A stretch of 64,000 bases of DNA from DATGKG01 sp963783145 (GTDB lineage: Bacteria; Desulfobacterota; Binatia; Binatales; Binataceae): NCBI GenBank assembly GCA_963783145.1, contig CAWAMM010000002.1:186001-250000 (forward strand), written 5' to 3'. Below, piece by piece: positions 1 to 9,140 of the stretch. Each line of letters opens with the position of its first letter. Position 1 is the first letter of the stretch. The position numbers were made by a program, and so were the translations under genes. The notes beneath the pieces are model-generated. The model worked only from the letters and a program-made list of their open reading frames with translations. It searched no databases and was not told where the DNA came from.

Positions 1-1701
1 TACTCCTATACCAATAATTTTCCCTATGACCCGTTGGCGGGAAACGTGCCGACCAGCGACGCGGTTTTGTGGAGTGCGATGAGTTTGCTGGTGCTGCTGG
101 GAGGCATCGCCGGAGTCCTGTTTGCCTTCGGGCGGTTCGATTTTCTCGGCTGGCATCGCGATGCGCAACGGCGGCCCGCCATGCTGCCGCATCGGCCGAC
201 CGCGAGTCAGCGCGCCATACCACTGTACTTTATTATCGTAAGCCTGCTGTTCCTCGCGCAGGTGCTGGTCGGGGGCGGAGTCGCGCATTACCGCGCCAAT
301 GCCGCCAGCTTCTACGGCATCGACATTTCGCACATCTTTCCAAGCCAACTGCTGCGGACCTGGCATCTGCAACTCGCCATCTTCTGGATTGCGACCGCGT
401 TTCTGGCCGGCGGTTTGTTTATCGCGCCTTCACTCGGCGGACGCGACCCCGCGCACCAGACTTTCGGGGTAAATCTGCTGCTCGCGGCGCTTATCATAGT
501 GGTGGGGGGCAGCTTGCTCGGCGAATGGCTTGGCATCCGGCAGATGCTGGGTCGACTTTGGGAGTGGTTCGGCGATCAGGGATGGGAATATCTCGATCTC
601 GGGAAGGCATGGCAGATCGCGATGGCGGTCGGGTTGGTGCTTTGGGTGACCTTGCTGTTTCGCGCCGTTCGACCGGCGTTCAAAGACCCGGAACGAGGCG
701 AGCTTTCGATTCTTTTTTTCCTGTCGGGTTTGGCGATCCCGGTCTTCTACCTGCCCGCGTTTTTCTACGATAGCGGAACCAATTTCGCCATCGTCGATCA
801 GTGGCGCTTCTGGATCATCCATCTTTGGGTCGAGGATTTCTTCGAGCTGTTCGTGACCGTGTTGGTCGCGGTGCTCTTTTATCGGCTCGGTGCGATCACG
901 GTGAGCACCGCCAAGCGAGTCATTTATCTTGACGCGATTCTCTACATGCTGGGCGGAATCCTTGGAACCGGACACCATTGGTATTTCACCGGACAATCGA
1001 GCACCACGATGGCAATCAGCGCGAGCTTCTCCGCGCTGGAAGTCGTACCGCTGGTGCTGCTCACGCTCGATGCGTGGGACTTCATCCAGGTCAGCGAAGG
1101 CGACCTCGATCCGGGCGGGAAGCGGGTCACCATCCCGCATCGATGGACCTTTCACTTCCTGATGGCGGTCGGGTTCTGGAACTTCCTCGGCGCGGGGGTG
1201 TTCGGCTTTCTGATCAACATGCCGATCGTGAGCTACTTCGAAGTCGGCACCATCCTCACCCCCAACCATAGCCACGCTTCATTCATGGGCGTGTTTGGGT
1301 TTCTCGGCGTGGCGCTGCTGGTGTTCACCAGTCGAGAAGTCGTCGATCAGGCAACCTGGGCACGGCTCGAAAAGTACGTCCGCATGTCGTTTTGGGGACT
1401 TAATATCGGGCTCGCCTCGATGATCATTTTCAATCTATTCCCGGGGGGTGTGCTGCAGATGTACGACGTGCTGCAAAACGGCTATTGGCATGCGCGCAGC
1501 CAGGCGTACCTCGGCACCACGATGGCGCGCCTTATCGAATGGGCACGGCTTCCCGGCGATATGGTATTCATCTTCCTGGGTGTGACGCCGCTAGTCTGGA
1601 TCACCGTCAATACGTATCTGTCGCTATGGAGCGCGCCAGCGGCGTCGATCGCGGAAACCTCGGAGCGACCGCCGTTGGGCCAAATGGACGCCGCCGATTA
1701 G
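1..1701 (+). CDS. norZ: Quinol-dependent nitric oxide reductase (qNOR), 5'-truncated by window
   Basis: Membrane enzyme that reduces 2 NO to N2O using quinol electrons. The frame is open from the first base, and translated residues before the first in-window TTG (nt 34) match the family (YTNNFPYDP, then GNVPTSDAVLW), so the gene starts upstream and about 566 C-terminal residues remain. About twelve hydrophobic segments are visible. Metal-ligand motifs of heme-copper oxidase/NOR type are present: WHLQL (His at nt 364), HLWVEDFFELF (His nt 820, Glu nt 832), GTGHHWYF (nt 964-987) and NHSHASF (nt 1264-1284). Length and the joined cytochrome-like N-terminal part favour the single-subunit qNOR over cNOR NorB. 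No other denitrification gene is in view, so NO detoxification is as likely as respiration. Confidence 0.9.
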   Translation, partial: YSYTNNFPYDPLAGNVPTSDAVLWSAMSLLVLLGGIAGVLFAFGRFDFLGWHRDAQRRPAMLPHRPTASQRAIPLYFIIVSLLFLAQVLVGGGVAHYRANAASFYGIDISHIFPSQLLRTWHLQLAIFWIATAFLAGGLFIAPSLGGRDPAHQTFGVNLLLAALIIVVGGSLLGEWLGIRQMLGRLWEWFGDQGWEYLDLGKAWQIAMAVGLVLWVTLLFRAVRPAFKDPERGELSILFFLSGLAIPVFYLPAFFYDSGTNFAIVDQWRFWIIHLWVEDFFELFVTVLVAVLFYRLGAITVSTAKRVIYLDAILYMLGGILGTGHHWYFTGQSSTTMAISASFSALEVVPLVLLTLDAWDFIQVSEGDLDPGGKRVTIPHRWTFHFLMAVGFWNFLGAGVFGFLINMPIVSYFEVGTILTPNHSHASFMGVFGFLGVALLVFTSREVVDQATWARLEKYVRMSFWGLNIGLASMIIFNLFPGGVLQMYDVLQNGYWHARSQAYLGTTMARLIEWARLPGDMVFIFLGVTPLVWITVNTYLSLWSAPAASIAETSERPPLGQMDAAD

Positions 1702-2082
1702 TCCCGCATATCTCCCGAGTCGTTCTTGTTGTAGAAAGAATCGCGGCATCGGGGTTGAAGATTCGCGGGATGCATGATTCGCAAGGACTCGGGCGAGAAC
1801 ATCGTGGCTCGACTCGATGCATGGCTCCGATGCGCCGAAGACCGCCGCCCAGGAAATCCAGTTTTTCTTCAGTAACTCCGATTTGGTTAGAATCGCGTTC
1901 TTCAGCATTGACCATCTTTCGATAGGGGTAGCAGTTTTTTCGAATCATATCGACTGTGCGCACGTTTTAAAGTATTATTAAACGCGCTATTGTGCTTGGG
2001 GCATCGGTGCTTTGTCGAACCTTTCCGGATTGGCGAAAGCACGATGGGGGCAAATAACGCAGCTCAAAAGAGGGGGACTTCT
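1702..2082. other. Intergenic region, 381 bp
   Basis: No convincing gene. It is less GC-rich toward its right end, where a sigma-70-like promoter can be read (see next entry). No T-rich terminator was seen directly after the NO reductase stop. Confidence 0.5.
1950..1978 (+). promoter_or_regulatory. Possible sigma-70-type promoter
   Basis: TCGACT at 1950-1955 and TATTAT at 1973-1978 are separated by 17 bp, in a locally AT-rich stretch about 100 bp upstream of the secreted Cys-rich protein gene. The -35 is only a 4/6 match, so this is a weak call. Confidence 0.3.
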
Positions 2083-2796
2083 GTGAACAGAAATCGATTT
2101 CAGCTTTCTTCTCTAAACCGAAAACGCAGAGGATTTGTGGCGCAGTTTCGAGATTTAGCACTCATTTTGGCGATGGTGCTCTCGGTACCTGCGGTTTCCT
2201 GGGCGCAGGCGCAGACTCCTCCACCTCGATTCGATCTGCCGGTGGCTGGAGTTCATTTTTTCAGCGAAACCAGTAACGGCGTGGGCGTAGTCGGCGCCTT
2301 CACGCTCGACGGATTTGAGAACCAAGGTGGTGTTGTCATGGCGTCCGGCATTTTGCAGGTCGACCTGACGACACCCGGAGCAAATACGTCGACCCTTTCC
2401 GCGACATTGCAGCAGGCACTGGCTCCGGATGGTGCGGCTCTCTTTCTCCCAGTGACGATTGATAAAGCAACCTGCAGCGATTTGACTATCGAACTCGGTC
2501 CAATCACCGGGTTAACCTCTCCGATTATCATTTCGGTCGGCAACGGCAAGAATTTCCGCGATGCATGCAAAATCGCCAACGCGAAGAAGCACAAGCAGAT
2601 TGACAAACTGGTGGCGCTGCTAAATGAGACCGACGCGGCAGGAACTGGGCTAAAAAGTTGTGGTGTCTTCGAGGCGATCAGATGTGCCTTCGCGGCCGCA
2701 ACATGCGGAGGTGCGTGCATTGCGGGACCGGTGGTTTGTCTCGCGTGCCTGGCCTCGATCGGGTACGTCAACTGTAGTGATTGCTTGGGCATCTAG
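2083..2796 (+). CDS. Secreted protein with halocin C8-like Cys-rich C-terminus
   Basis: 237 aa from GTG 2083, chosen because AGAGGGGG lies about 7 bases upstream; an in-frame ATG at 2044 and TTG at 1990 have no comparable site. Residues 1-45 form a basic region, a hydrophobic core and an AWA-type exit (signal peptide ending near SWAQA). The middle (about 45-185) has an AFTLDGF...ASGIL segment and CSDLTIELGPI. This recalls a widespread family of small secreted proteins of unknown function with a C..L.L.LGPL motif (from memory). The last 45 residues hold eight cysteines spaced C-x7-C-x6-C-x3-C-x6-C-x2-C-x8-C-x2-C between small and hydrophobic residues, similar to the halocin C8 core. Function is inferred: a possible antimicrobial peptide precursor. 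No processing or transport gene is adjacent. Confidence 0.55.
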   Translation: MNRNRFQLSSLNRKRRGFVAQFRDLALILAMVLSVPAVSWAQAQTPPPRFDLPVAGVHFFSETSNGVGVVGAFTLDGFENQGGVVMASGILQVDLTTPGANTSTLSATLQQALAPDGAALFLPVTIDKATCSDLTIELGPITGLTSPIIISVGNGKNFRDACKIANAKKHKQIDKLVALLNETDAAGTGLKSCGVFEAIRCAFAAATCGGACIAGPVVCLACLASIGYVNCSDCLGI

Positions 2797-2806
2797 CCGC
2801 GCGAAC

Positions 2807-2843
2807 GCGGAGCGATTGCCGGAAACGTGCGGCGTCGCTCCGC
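2807..2843 (+). terminator. Stem-loop after the Cys-rich protein gene
   Basis: GCGGAGCGA (2807-2815) is perfectly complementary to TCGCTCCGC (2835-2843) with a 19-base loop, 10 bases after the stop. No T-tract follows, so it may stabilise the transcript rather than end it. Confidence 0.4.
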
Positions 2844-3002
2844 ACTCAAACGATAAATCGGCGGCAGCGATATCGGCACATGCCTCGCGCGATCTGTTGG
2901 GTGCGACCCGCAGATCACGCCCTGACCGAGCTTCAAGCACGAAGTTTCGATTCCTTTACCACCTGAGATTTGCGCGCAGTTTTCTAGTACAGTTACCGGA
3001 CT

Positions 3003-4121
3003 GTGAATGAAACGATTGAATCGATAAGCGAGGCCGAAACGGGCGTCGCTTCGCTGCCCGATATCCGCCAACTCGATCTCGAAGACCTGGAACGCGTTGC
3101 CGCCGATGCCGGGGAGCGATCGTTTCGCGCGAAACAGCTGGCGGGGTGGATATATTCTCGCGGGGTCGAGTCCTTCGATGCGATGCTCGACCTGCCAACG
3201 CCATTTCGCGAACATCTAAAGCATCACTTTAAGATTGGTTCGGGCGCGATGGCAACGGTCGCCCGCTCCTCGGATGGCACTCGCAAGCTGCTGGTGCGGC
3301 TTGCCGATGCCGACGCGATCGAAAGCGTCATCATTCCCTCGAAGGAAATGGAGATGACGCCAGTTAGGGAGAAACTCAATCAGCGCATCACCCTATGCAT
3401 GTCGAGCCAGGCCGGATGCGCGATGGCGTGCGAATTTTGCGCGACGGCGCGGATGGGGCTGCATCGGAACCTCACCGTCGGTGAAATCCTCAGCCAGGTT
3501 TTCCTCGCGCGCAAAGAGCTCGCCTCCGATGAGCATCTGACCAACTACGTCTTCATGGGGATGGGCGAGCCGCTCGCCAACTATCCGCGGTTGATCAAAG
3601 CACTCACCATCATGACGTCCGAATGGGGGATGGGCATCTCGCCCCGACGGATCACGGTGTCGACCGTCGGCATCGTGCCGATGATGGAACGGCTCGGCGC
3701 CGACATTCCGGTACGCATCGCGGTTTCGCTGCACGCGACGACCAATGAACTTCGCGATCGCCTCGCGCCCATCAACAAACGCTATCCACTCGAAGTGCTT
3801 CTCGAAACCTGCGGACGGCTGCCGATAAAGCAGCGCGAGCGCATCACTTTCGAATATGTGATGTTGCGTGGCGTCAATGATTCCCTCGACGACGCCAAAC
3901 GCCTCCTCAAGCTGCTCGCGCCGCTGCGCGGCAAGGTCAATCTGATTTTCTTCAATGCCTTCGAGGGGTCAGGTTTCGCGACCAGTTCGCGGCAGGCGGT
4001 GGAGGACTTTCAAGCGATCCTGCGCAAGGGTAACCTGACCGCGACAATTCGCGAGAGTCGGGGGCTCGATATCGCGGCCGCGTGCGGACAGCTATACGCG
4101 GAGCAAGCGGCGTTGGCATAG
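3003..4121 (+). CDS. rlmN: Dual-specificity 23S rRNA/tRNA (adenine-C2) methyltransferase RlmN
   Basis: 372 aa radical-SAM enzyme that methylates C2 of A2503 in 23S rRNA and A37 in some tRNAs. The radical-SAM cluster motif CxxxCxxC is at C139, C143 and C146 (CAMACEFCATARMG). The family motifs MGMGEPLANY, ISPRRITVSTVGI and VSLHATTNELRD follow, and the C-terminal Cys of the double-displacement mechanism is in AAACGQ. Normal length. The GTG start at 3003 is the only start close to the expected N-terminus; its ribosome site is weak. It is followed after 7 bases by mtnP, so the two are likely co-transcribed. Confidence 0.96.
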   Translation: MNETIESISEAETGVASLPDIRQLDLEDLERVAADAGERSFRAKQLAGWIYSRGVESFDAMLDLPTPFREHLKHHFKIGSGAMATVARSSDGTRKLLVRLADADAIESVIIPSKEMEMTPVREKLNQRITLCMSSQAGCAMACEFCATARMGLHRNLTVGEILSQVFLARKELASDEHLTNYVFMGMGEPLANYPRLIKALTIMTSEWGMGISPRRITVSTVGIVPMMERLGADIPVRIAVSLHATTNELRDRLAPINKRYPLEVLLETCGRLPIKQRERITFEYVMLRGVNDSLDDAKRLLKLLAPLRGKVNLIFFNAFEGSGFATSSRQAVEDFQAILRKGNLTATIRESRGLDIAAACGQLYAEQAALA

Positions 4122-4128
4122 CAAACAG

Positions 4129-4992
4129 ATGTCCAAGAAAGTCTTAGGCGTAATCGGCGGCAGCGGCTTCTATCAGATGCCCGGCCTCGAGAATGTTAAA
4201 CAAGTCGAGCTGACAACTCCGTTTGGCGCGCCCTCCGATCCCTACATCACAGGGCGCATCGGCGAGCTCGACGTGGTGTTCCTCGCGCGTCATGGCAAGG
4301 GGCATCGGATTCTACCCAGCGAGCTGAACTATCGCGCCAACATCTATGGGATGAAGGTGCTCGGCGTCGATCACCTGCTGTCGGTCAGCACCGCCGGTAG
4401 CATGAAGGAAGCGATCAAGCCCGGCGACCTGGTGGTGCCGAATCAGTTCCTCGATCGAACCCATAAGCGTCCCGCGACATTTTTTGGCGAAGGCATCGTC
4501 GCGCACGTATCGCTGGCCGACCCGGTCTGCGCCGATCTAGCTCGCGATTTGACCGCCGCGAGTCGCGCGGCCGATGCGACCACTCACGCCGGCGGCACTT
4601 ATCTCTGTATCGAGGGTCCGCAATTTTCCAGCCGCGCCGAGTCGAACCTGTATCGAAGTTGGGGGGTCGATGTCATCAGCATGACCGCGATGCAGGAGGC
4701 GCGCCTCGCCAAGGAAGCGGAGCTTTGTTACGCGACGCTGGTGCTGGTGACCGACTATGACTGCTGGCATCAATCGGTGAAGGCGGTCGATATCGCGGAG
4801 ATTCTCGCGGTGATGCGCGCCAACGTCGAACTCGCGCAGCGCGCGGTGAAAAATCTGGCGGATGCAGTCGCGAAGCGCGAGCGGACCTGCGCTTGTGCCA
4901 GCGCGCTCAAGGACGCAATCATCACCGATCGCGCGGTGATTCCGCCCAAACGCATCGCGGATCTGCGCCCTATAATCGGCAAGTACATTTAG
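4129..4992 (+). CDS. mtnP: S-methyl-5'-thioadenosine phosphorylase
   Basis: 287 aa. Splits methylthioadenosine with phosphate into adenine and methylthioribose-1-phosphate in methionine salvage. Visible family motifs are the N-terminal phosphate loop GGSGFY (9-14), the FLARHGKGHR segment with its substrate-site His, STAGSM, CIEGPQFSSRAES and SMTAMQEARLAKE. The Asp pair in VTDYDCWH near residue 220 is typical of the 6-aminopurine-specific branch, so adenosine-type substrates are expected. Normal length. It lies 7 bases after rlmN and 36 bases before the PfkB kinase. Confidence 0.94.
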   Translation: MSKKVLGVIGGSGFYQMPGLENVKQVELTTPFGAPSDPYITGRIGELDVVFLARHGKGHRILPSELNYRANIYGMKVLGVDHLLSVSTAGSMKEAIKPGDLVVPNQFLDRTHKRPATFFGEGIVAHVSLADPVCADLARDLTAASRAADATTHAGGTYLCIEGPQFSSRAESNLYRSWGVDVISMTAMQEARLAKEAELCYATLVLVTDYDCWHQSVKAVDIAEILAVMRANVELAQRAVKNLADAVAKRERTCACASALKDAIITDRAVIPPKRIADLRPIIGKYI

Positions 4993-5028
4993 GGAAAGTA
5001 TCTCCCGTTCGGAGCATAAAAAAATCGC

Positions 5029-5955
5029 ATGAGCATCGTGGTGGTTGGGTCGGTCGCGTATGACACGGTTGAAACGTCGAGCGGCCGTAGAGACGACGCG
5101 CTGGGTGGCGCTGCTACCTTCTTTTCGGTGGCCGCGCGCTTCTTCGCGCCGGTCAGCATGGTCGGCGTCGTCGGCGAGGATTTCAAGCCGGAGCATCAGC
5201 GGATGCTCACTGACCGTGGCATCGACGTGCGCGGATTGGAACGGCGCGACGGCAAGACGTTTCATTGGCACGGCCGCTACCACGCGGACATGAACAAGCG
5301 CGACACCGTCAGCCTCGCGCTCAACGTCTTTGAGGGTTTCAATCCGACGTTGCTGCCCGATCAGCAGCGCTGCGACTATCTGTTCCTGGCGAACATTTCG
5401 CCCGAGCTGCAGTATCGGGTGCTCTCGCAGGTTCAAAGTCCGAAGTTGGTCGCCGCTGACACGATGGATTTCTGGATCCAGAATGCGCGGCCGCATCTGA
5501 CGCGCCTGCTGGAGCGCCTCGATCTTCTCACCGTCAACGATGATGAAGCGCGGATGCTGACCGGCGAACATAATCTCGTCAAAGCCGGGCGCGCGATCTT
5601 GCAGATGGGACCCAAGAGTGTGCTGGTGAAGCGCGGCGAATATGGTGTCCTGCAATTCAGTAACGAAGGGATGTTCGCGGTGCCTGCGTATCCCCTGGAG
5701 GACGTGGTCGATCCTACCGGCGCAGGCGATACCTTCGCCGGCGGCATGATGGGCTTTCTCGCGCGTCAGGGGCGGCTGACGGAATCGATCCTGCGCACCG
5801 CGGTGGTCTACGGGACGGTGATGGCGTCGTACAACGTGGAAAATTTTTCGATGGATCGCCTGCTCGAACTGACCTGGGAAGAAATCGACCATCGCTATCG
5901 CGCGTTCATTGAGCTCACGGACTCGCATTCGAATCGATGGAACTCTCCATCGTGA
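5029..5955 (+). CDS. PfkB-family sugar/nucleoside kinase
   Basis: 308 aa ribokinase-fold kinase. The N-terminal GSVAYD and GGAATFFSVA substrate-site motif and the C-terminal signature DPTGAGDTFAGG (about 228-239, catalytic Asp234) are intact. The exact substrate is not readable. Position directly after mtnP suggests nucleoside salvage (adenosine or a related riboside), but MtnP already yields methylthioribose-1-phosphate, so a methylthioribose kinase is not needed. The last 19 bases overlap the next gene, which indicates translational coupling. Confidence 0.88.
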   Translation: MSIVVVGSVAYDTVETSSGRRDDALGGAATFFSVAARFFAPVSMVGVVGEDFKPEHQRMLTDRGIDVRGLERRDGKTFHWHGRYHADMNKRDTVSLALNVFEGFNPTLLPDQQRCDYLFLANISPELQYRVLSQVQSPKLVAADTMDFWIQNARPHLTRLLERLDLLTVNDDEARMLTGEHNLVKAGRAILQMGPKSVLVKRGEYGVLQFSNEGMFAVPAYPLEDVVDPTGAGDTFAGGMMGFLARQGRLTESILRTAVVYGTVMASYNVENFSMDRLLELTWEEIDHRYRAFIELTDSHSNRWNSPS

Positions 5956-6875
5956 TTCCGCTCTTCAACGAGCGGGGCAATCTCGGCCCGCTCCACGAAG
6001 AGCTGAAAAAAGTTCTCGCCAACATGAACGTCTCGCATGAGATCGTTTTCGTCGACGACGGCAGTATCGATGGCAGCGCCGAAGAGCTCCATCACATCAA
6101 AGACTCAGATCCGAACGTCCGCGTGATACGCCTCGCGAAGAATACCGGCCAGACCGCCGCGCTCCAATGCGGCTTTTCCAATTCGCACGGTGACATCGTG
6201 GTCGCGCTCGATGGTGATGGCGAGAATGATCCCGCAGATATTCCGTGCCTTGTTGCGAAGCTCAAGGAGGGCTACGACCTCGTCAGCGGATGGCGCACCG
6301 AACGCTGGCAAAACGAAACCTTCACTCGACGGTTGCCGTCAGTCGCGGCCAACGGCTTGATCTCGAGCATTACCGGAACCCGGCTGCACGACTACGGATG
6401 CACGCTGAAGGCGTATCGTGGTGATCTCGCACGCAGCCTCGCGCTGTATGGCGAGATGCATCGCTTCGTGCCTGCGATCGCGGCCGAGCAGGGCGCGCAT
6501 ATCACGGAACTGCAGGTGAACTTTCGTCCGCGGCGCAGCGGTGCATCGAAGTACGGGCCGGGCCGGATCATCAGGACTTTCCTCGATCTGATGACGGTGA
6601 AATTTTTATCGGGCTACTCGACCCGTCCGATCCAGATCTTTGGCGCGATCGGATTGCTGGTTGGAACGCTCGGCGCGATTTGGATGGCAATCCTTGTGTT
6701 CGAGAAGGTTTTTCTCGGGTACCATTTAGCGGACCGACCGGCGTTGTTACTCGCGGTGCTGCTGGTCGTCGTGGGGGTGCAGTTCGTGAGCCTCGGGCTA
6801 ATCGGCGAGATGGTCGCGCGCACCTATCACGAATCGCAGCGCAAGCCGATTTATTTGATCAAGGAAGAATTTTAA
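5937..6875 (+). CDS. GT2 glycosyltransferase, ArnC/DPM1-like, membrane-anchored
   Basis: 312 aa. GT-A nucleotide-sugar site VDDGSIDGS (D40, D41) and ALDGDGENDP (D92/D94), then RPRRSGASKYG typical of polyprenyl-phosphate glycosyltransferases. Two membrane segments follow residue 230 (IFGAIGLLVGTLGAIWMAI and ALLLAVLLVVVGVQFVSL). This layout fits enzymes that move a sugar to undecaprenyl phosphate. The next gene, ugd, makes UDP-glucuronate, so an ArnC-like role in sugar modification of an envelope polymer is plausible but not proven. Starts inside the kinase gene by 19 bases. Confidence 0.87.
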   Translation: MELSIVIPLFNERGNLGPLHEELKKVLANMNVSHEIVFVDDGSIDGSAEELHHIKDSDPNVRVIRLAKNTGQTAALQCGFSNSHGDIVVALDGDGENDPADIPCLVAKLKEGYDLVSGWRTERWQNETFTRRLPSVAANGLISSITGTRLHDYGCTLKAYRGDLARSLALYGEMHRFVPAIAAEQGAHITELQVNFRPRRSGASKYGPGRIIRTFLDLMTVKFLSGYSTRPIQIFGAIGLLVGTLGAIWMAILVFEKVFLGYHLADRPALLLAVLLVVVGVQFVSLGLIGEMVARTYHESQRKPIYLIKEEF

Positions 6876-6878
6876 GGA

Positions 6879-8186
6879 ATGAATATCGCAGTAATTGGAA
6901 CCGGCTATGTCGGCCTGGTCAGCGGCACCTGCTACGCCGAAAGTGGTAACGAGGTGGTCTGCGTCGACATCGACAGGGCCCGCATCGCCGCGCTCAACGA
7001 GGGTAAGGTTCCCATCTATGAACCCGGCCTCCAGGAGTTGGTGCGGCGCAACACCGCCGAGGGCCGCTTGAGTTTCACCCTCGACGCCGGCGACGCCATC
7101 GCCAATTCGATGATTTCTTTCATCGCGGTCGGCACGCCGATGAGCAAGGACGGCGCGGCCGACTTGAGCGGCGTGATGAAAGCCGCTGAAACTATCGCGA
7201 AAGCAGTGACCGGCTACCACATCATTTGCGTGAAGAGCACCGTCCCGGTCGGCACCAATGACAAGGTGCGCGAGATCGTCGCGCGTTTCGCGAAGCATAA
7301 GGTCGATGTTTGTTCGGTCCCCGAGTTTCTGAAGGAAGGCTCGGCGATCGAGGACTTCATGCGGCCGGACCGCGTCGTGCTCGGCAGTATGAGCGAACAG
7401 GCGACCGCGATCCTGCGGGAACTGCATTCCCCCTTCACGCGTACCGACAATCCGATCCTCGTGATGGATCCGAAATCCGCCGAGATGACCAAGTATGCGT
7501 GCAATGCGATGCTCGCGCTGAGGATTTCTTTCATCAATGACATCGCAAGCCTGTGCGAGGCGGTCGGTGCGGAAATCAACCATGTGCGGCGCGGGCTCGG
7601 TACCGATCGTCGCATCGGATCATCGTTCCTCTTTCCGGGCGTAGGCTACGGCGGCTCATGCTTCCCCAAGGATGTGCAGGCGTTGATTCATACTGCCGGT
7701 GAGAACGGCCTGAAGTTCAACCTGCTGCAGGCGGCGGAAGACGTGAACACACTTCAGAAGCGTCATCTGGTCGAGCGTGTGAAGGAGCACTTCGGCAGTG
7801 ACCTCAAGGGGCGAACCTTCGCGATATGGGGGCTGGCGTTCAAGCCGCGCACCGATGACATGCGCGAGGCGCCATCGCTGGTTGTTGTCGAGGAGTTGCT
7901 GAAGGCCGGCGCGACGGTTCGCGCGCACGATCCCGAAGCGCTCGAGAGCGCGCGGCGTATCTTCGGCGACCGGATCAGCTATCATAAGACCAACTACGAA
8001 GCGCTGACGGGCGCGGATGCCCTGATAATTTTGACCGAGTGGAACGAGTTTCGGCATCCGAATTTTCAGCGCATTCGCTCGATGTTGAAGCAACCGGTGA
8101 TTTTCGACGGACGCAATCTCTATGAGCCCGATCTCATCAAGGCGCTCGAGTTCAAGTACTACTCGATCGGCCGCCGTCCGGTTTAG
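6879..8186 (+). CDS. ugd: UDP-glucose 6-dehydrogenase
   Basis: 435 aa. Oxidises UDP-glucose to UDP-glucuronate with two NAD+. Rossmann motif GTGYVGL (7-13) with acidic VDID at the end of the second strand, VPEFLKEGSAI, and the catalytic Cys261 in GVGYGGSCFPKD. C-terminal NAD/UDP-binding domain with WGLAFKPRTDDMREAPS. Standard length. Three bases separate it from the upstream GT2 and 15 bases from the downstream epimerase, so all three are probably one operon. Confidence 0.95.
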   Translation: MNIAVIGTGYVGLVSGTCYAESGNEVVCVDIDRARIAALNEGKVPIYEPGLQELVRRNTAEGRLSFTLDAGDAIANSMISFIAVGTPMSKDGAADLSGVMKAAETIAKAVTGYHIICVKSTVPVGTNDKVREIVARFAKHKVDVCSVPEFLKEGSAIEDFMRPDRVVLGSMSEQATAILRELHSPFTRTDNPILVMDPKSAEMTKYACNAMLALRISFINDIASLCEAVGAEINHVRRGLGTDRRIGSSFLFPGVGYGGSCFPKDVQALIHTAGENGLKFNLLQAAEDVNTLQKRHLVERVKEHFGSDLKGRTFAIWGLAFKPRTDDMREAPSLVVVEELLKAGATVRAHDPEALESARRIFGDRISYHKTNYEALTGADALIILTEWNEFRHPNFQRIRSMLKQPVIFDGRNLYEPDLIKALEFKYYSIGRRPV

Positions 8187-8201
8187 GAGCGCACCCTCTA
8201 A

Positions 8202-9140
8202 ATGAAAATTCTGGTCACCGGAGGCGCCGGCTTCATCGGCTCGCATACGGTCGATGCGTTGGTGGCGACCGGGCAGCATCAGGTGTCGATTATCGACAAC
8301 CTCAGCGCCGGCAAGGGTCATCAGGTAAATCCCGTCGCTAGGTTTCATGAGATCGATCTGCGCGACGCCGATGCGGTGAAGCGTGTCATCGTAACTGAAA
8401 CGCCTGAGGTCATCGTGCATCTCGCGGCGCAGATGGATGTTCGCCGGTCGGTCGCCGATCCCGCCTTCGACGCGCAGGTGAACCTCGTTGGCTTCCTCAA
8501 CCTGATGGAATCGGCGCGCCAGCACGGTCTCCGTCGGGTGATTTTTTCCTCGACCGGTGGCGCGATTTACGGCGAGCAGGAAACCTTTCCCGCACCGGAA
8601 GACCATCCGCTGCATCCTGTCAGTCCGTACGGCGTCGCGAAGATGGCGACGGAGGCATACCTGTTCTTCTACAAGGTTCAGTACGGAATCGATTACACGG
8701 CTCTGCGTTATGGAAATGTTTACGGTCCGCGTCAGGACCCTCATGGCGAGGCGGGGGTGGTCGCGATTTTTTGCGGCCGCATCCTGGAGCGGAAACCCTG
8801 CACTATTTACGGTGACGGCAAGCAGACCCGCGACTATGTTTTCGTGGGCGATGTGGCGCGCGCGAACATCGCCGCGGCAAATTCCAATGTTTCCGGCGCC
8901 ATCAACATCGGCACCGGCGTCGAGACCAACGTCAACGACCTCTATCATACGCTGGGGACCGTGGCGGACGTGACTCGCGCGCCCGAATATGGACCGGCGA
9001 GACCGGGCGAGCAGAGCCGCTCGGTTATTTCGCCCGCGCGCGCCCGCGAGCTGCTCAATTGGCGTCCGGAGGTCGACCTTGCCAATGGCCTCGATCAGAC
9101 TTTCACTTTTTTTAAGGACCGCGCAGGCAAATCAGTTTGA
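8202..9140 (+). CDS. NAD-dependent nucleotide-sugar epimerase (GalE-like, extended SDR)
   Basis: 312 aa. N-terminal TGGAGFIGSHT (6-16), active-site YGVAK with Y143 and K147, SSTGGAIYG before it, and RYGNVYGPRQDP after it. The family includes UDP-glucose 4-epimerases and UDP-glucuronate epimerases. Following ugd it may act on UDP-glucuronate. A decarboxylase is less likely because UDP-xylose synthase signatures are not evident. Substrate cannot be fixed from sequence. Confidence 0.88.
   Translation: MKILVTGGAGFIGSHTVDALVATGQHQVSIIDNLSAGKGHQVNPVARFHEIDLRDADAVKRVIVTETPEVIVHLAAQMDVRRSVADPAFDAQVNLVGFLNLMESARQHGLRRVIFSSTGGAIYGEQETFPAPEDHPLHPVSPYGVAKMATEAYLFFYKVQYGIDYTALRYGNVYGPRQDPHGEAGVVAIFCGRILERKPCTIYGDGKQTRDYVFVGDVARANIAAANSNVSGAINIGTGVETNVNDLYHTLGTVADVTRAPEYGPARPGEQSRSVISPARARELLNWRPEVDLANGLDQTFTFFKDRAGKSV

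Noticed and set aside
3280..3300. TGGCAC-type sigma-54 site inside rlmN
   Set aside because: GG-to-GC spacing is 9, not 10, and it lies within a coding region with no gene start after it.
4537..5928. 463-codon open frame on the minus strand
   Set aside because: Antisense to mtnP and the PfkB kinase, rich in Arg/His/Asp, no family. A high-GC shadow; the same holds for minus frames over ugd/galE-like (7656-8948), lepA (9396-10451) and the plus frame over flgE (45695-46867).
5029..5955. Methylthioribose kinase for the PfkB gene
   Set aside because: The neighbour MtnP is a phosphorylase that yields methylthioribose-1-phosphate directly, and the protein has the PfkB signature, not the MtnK fold.
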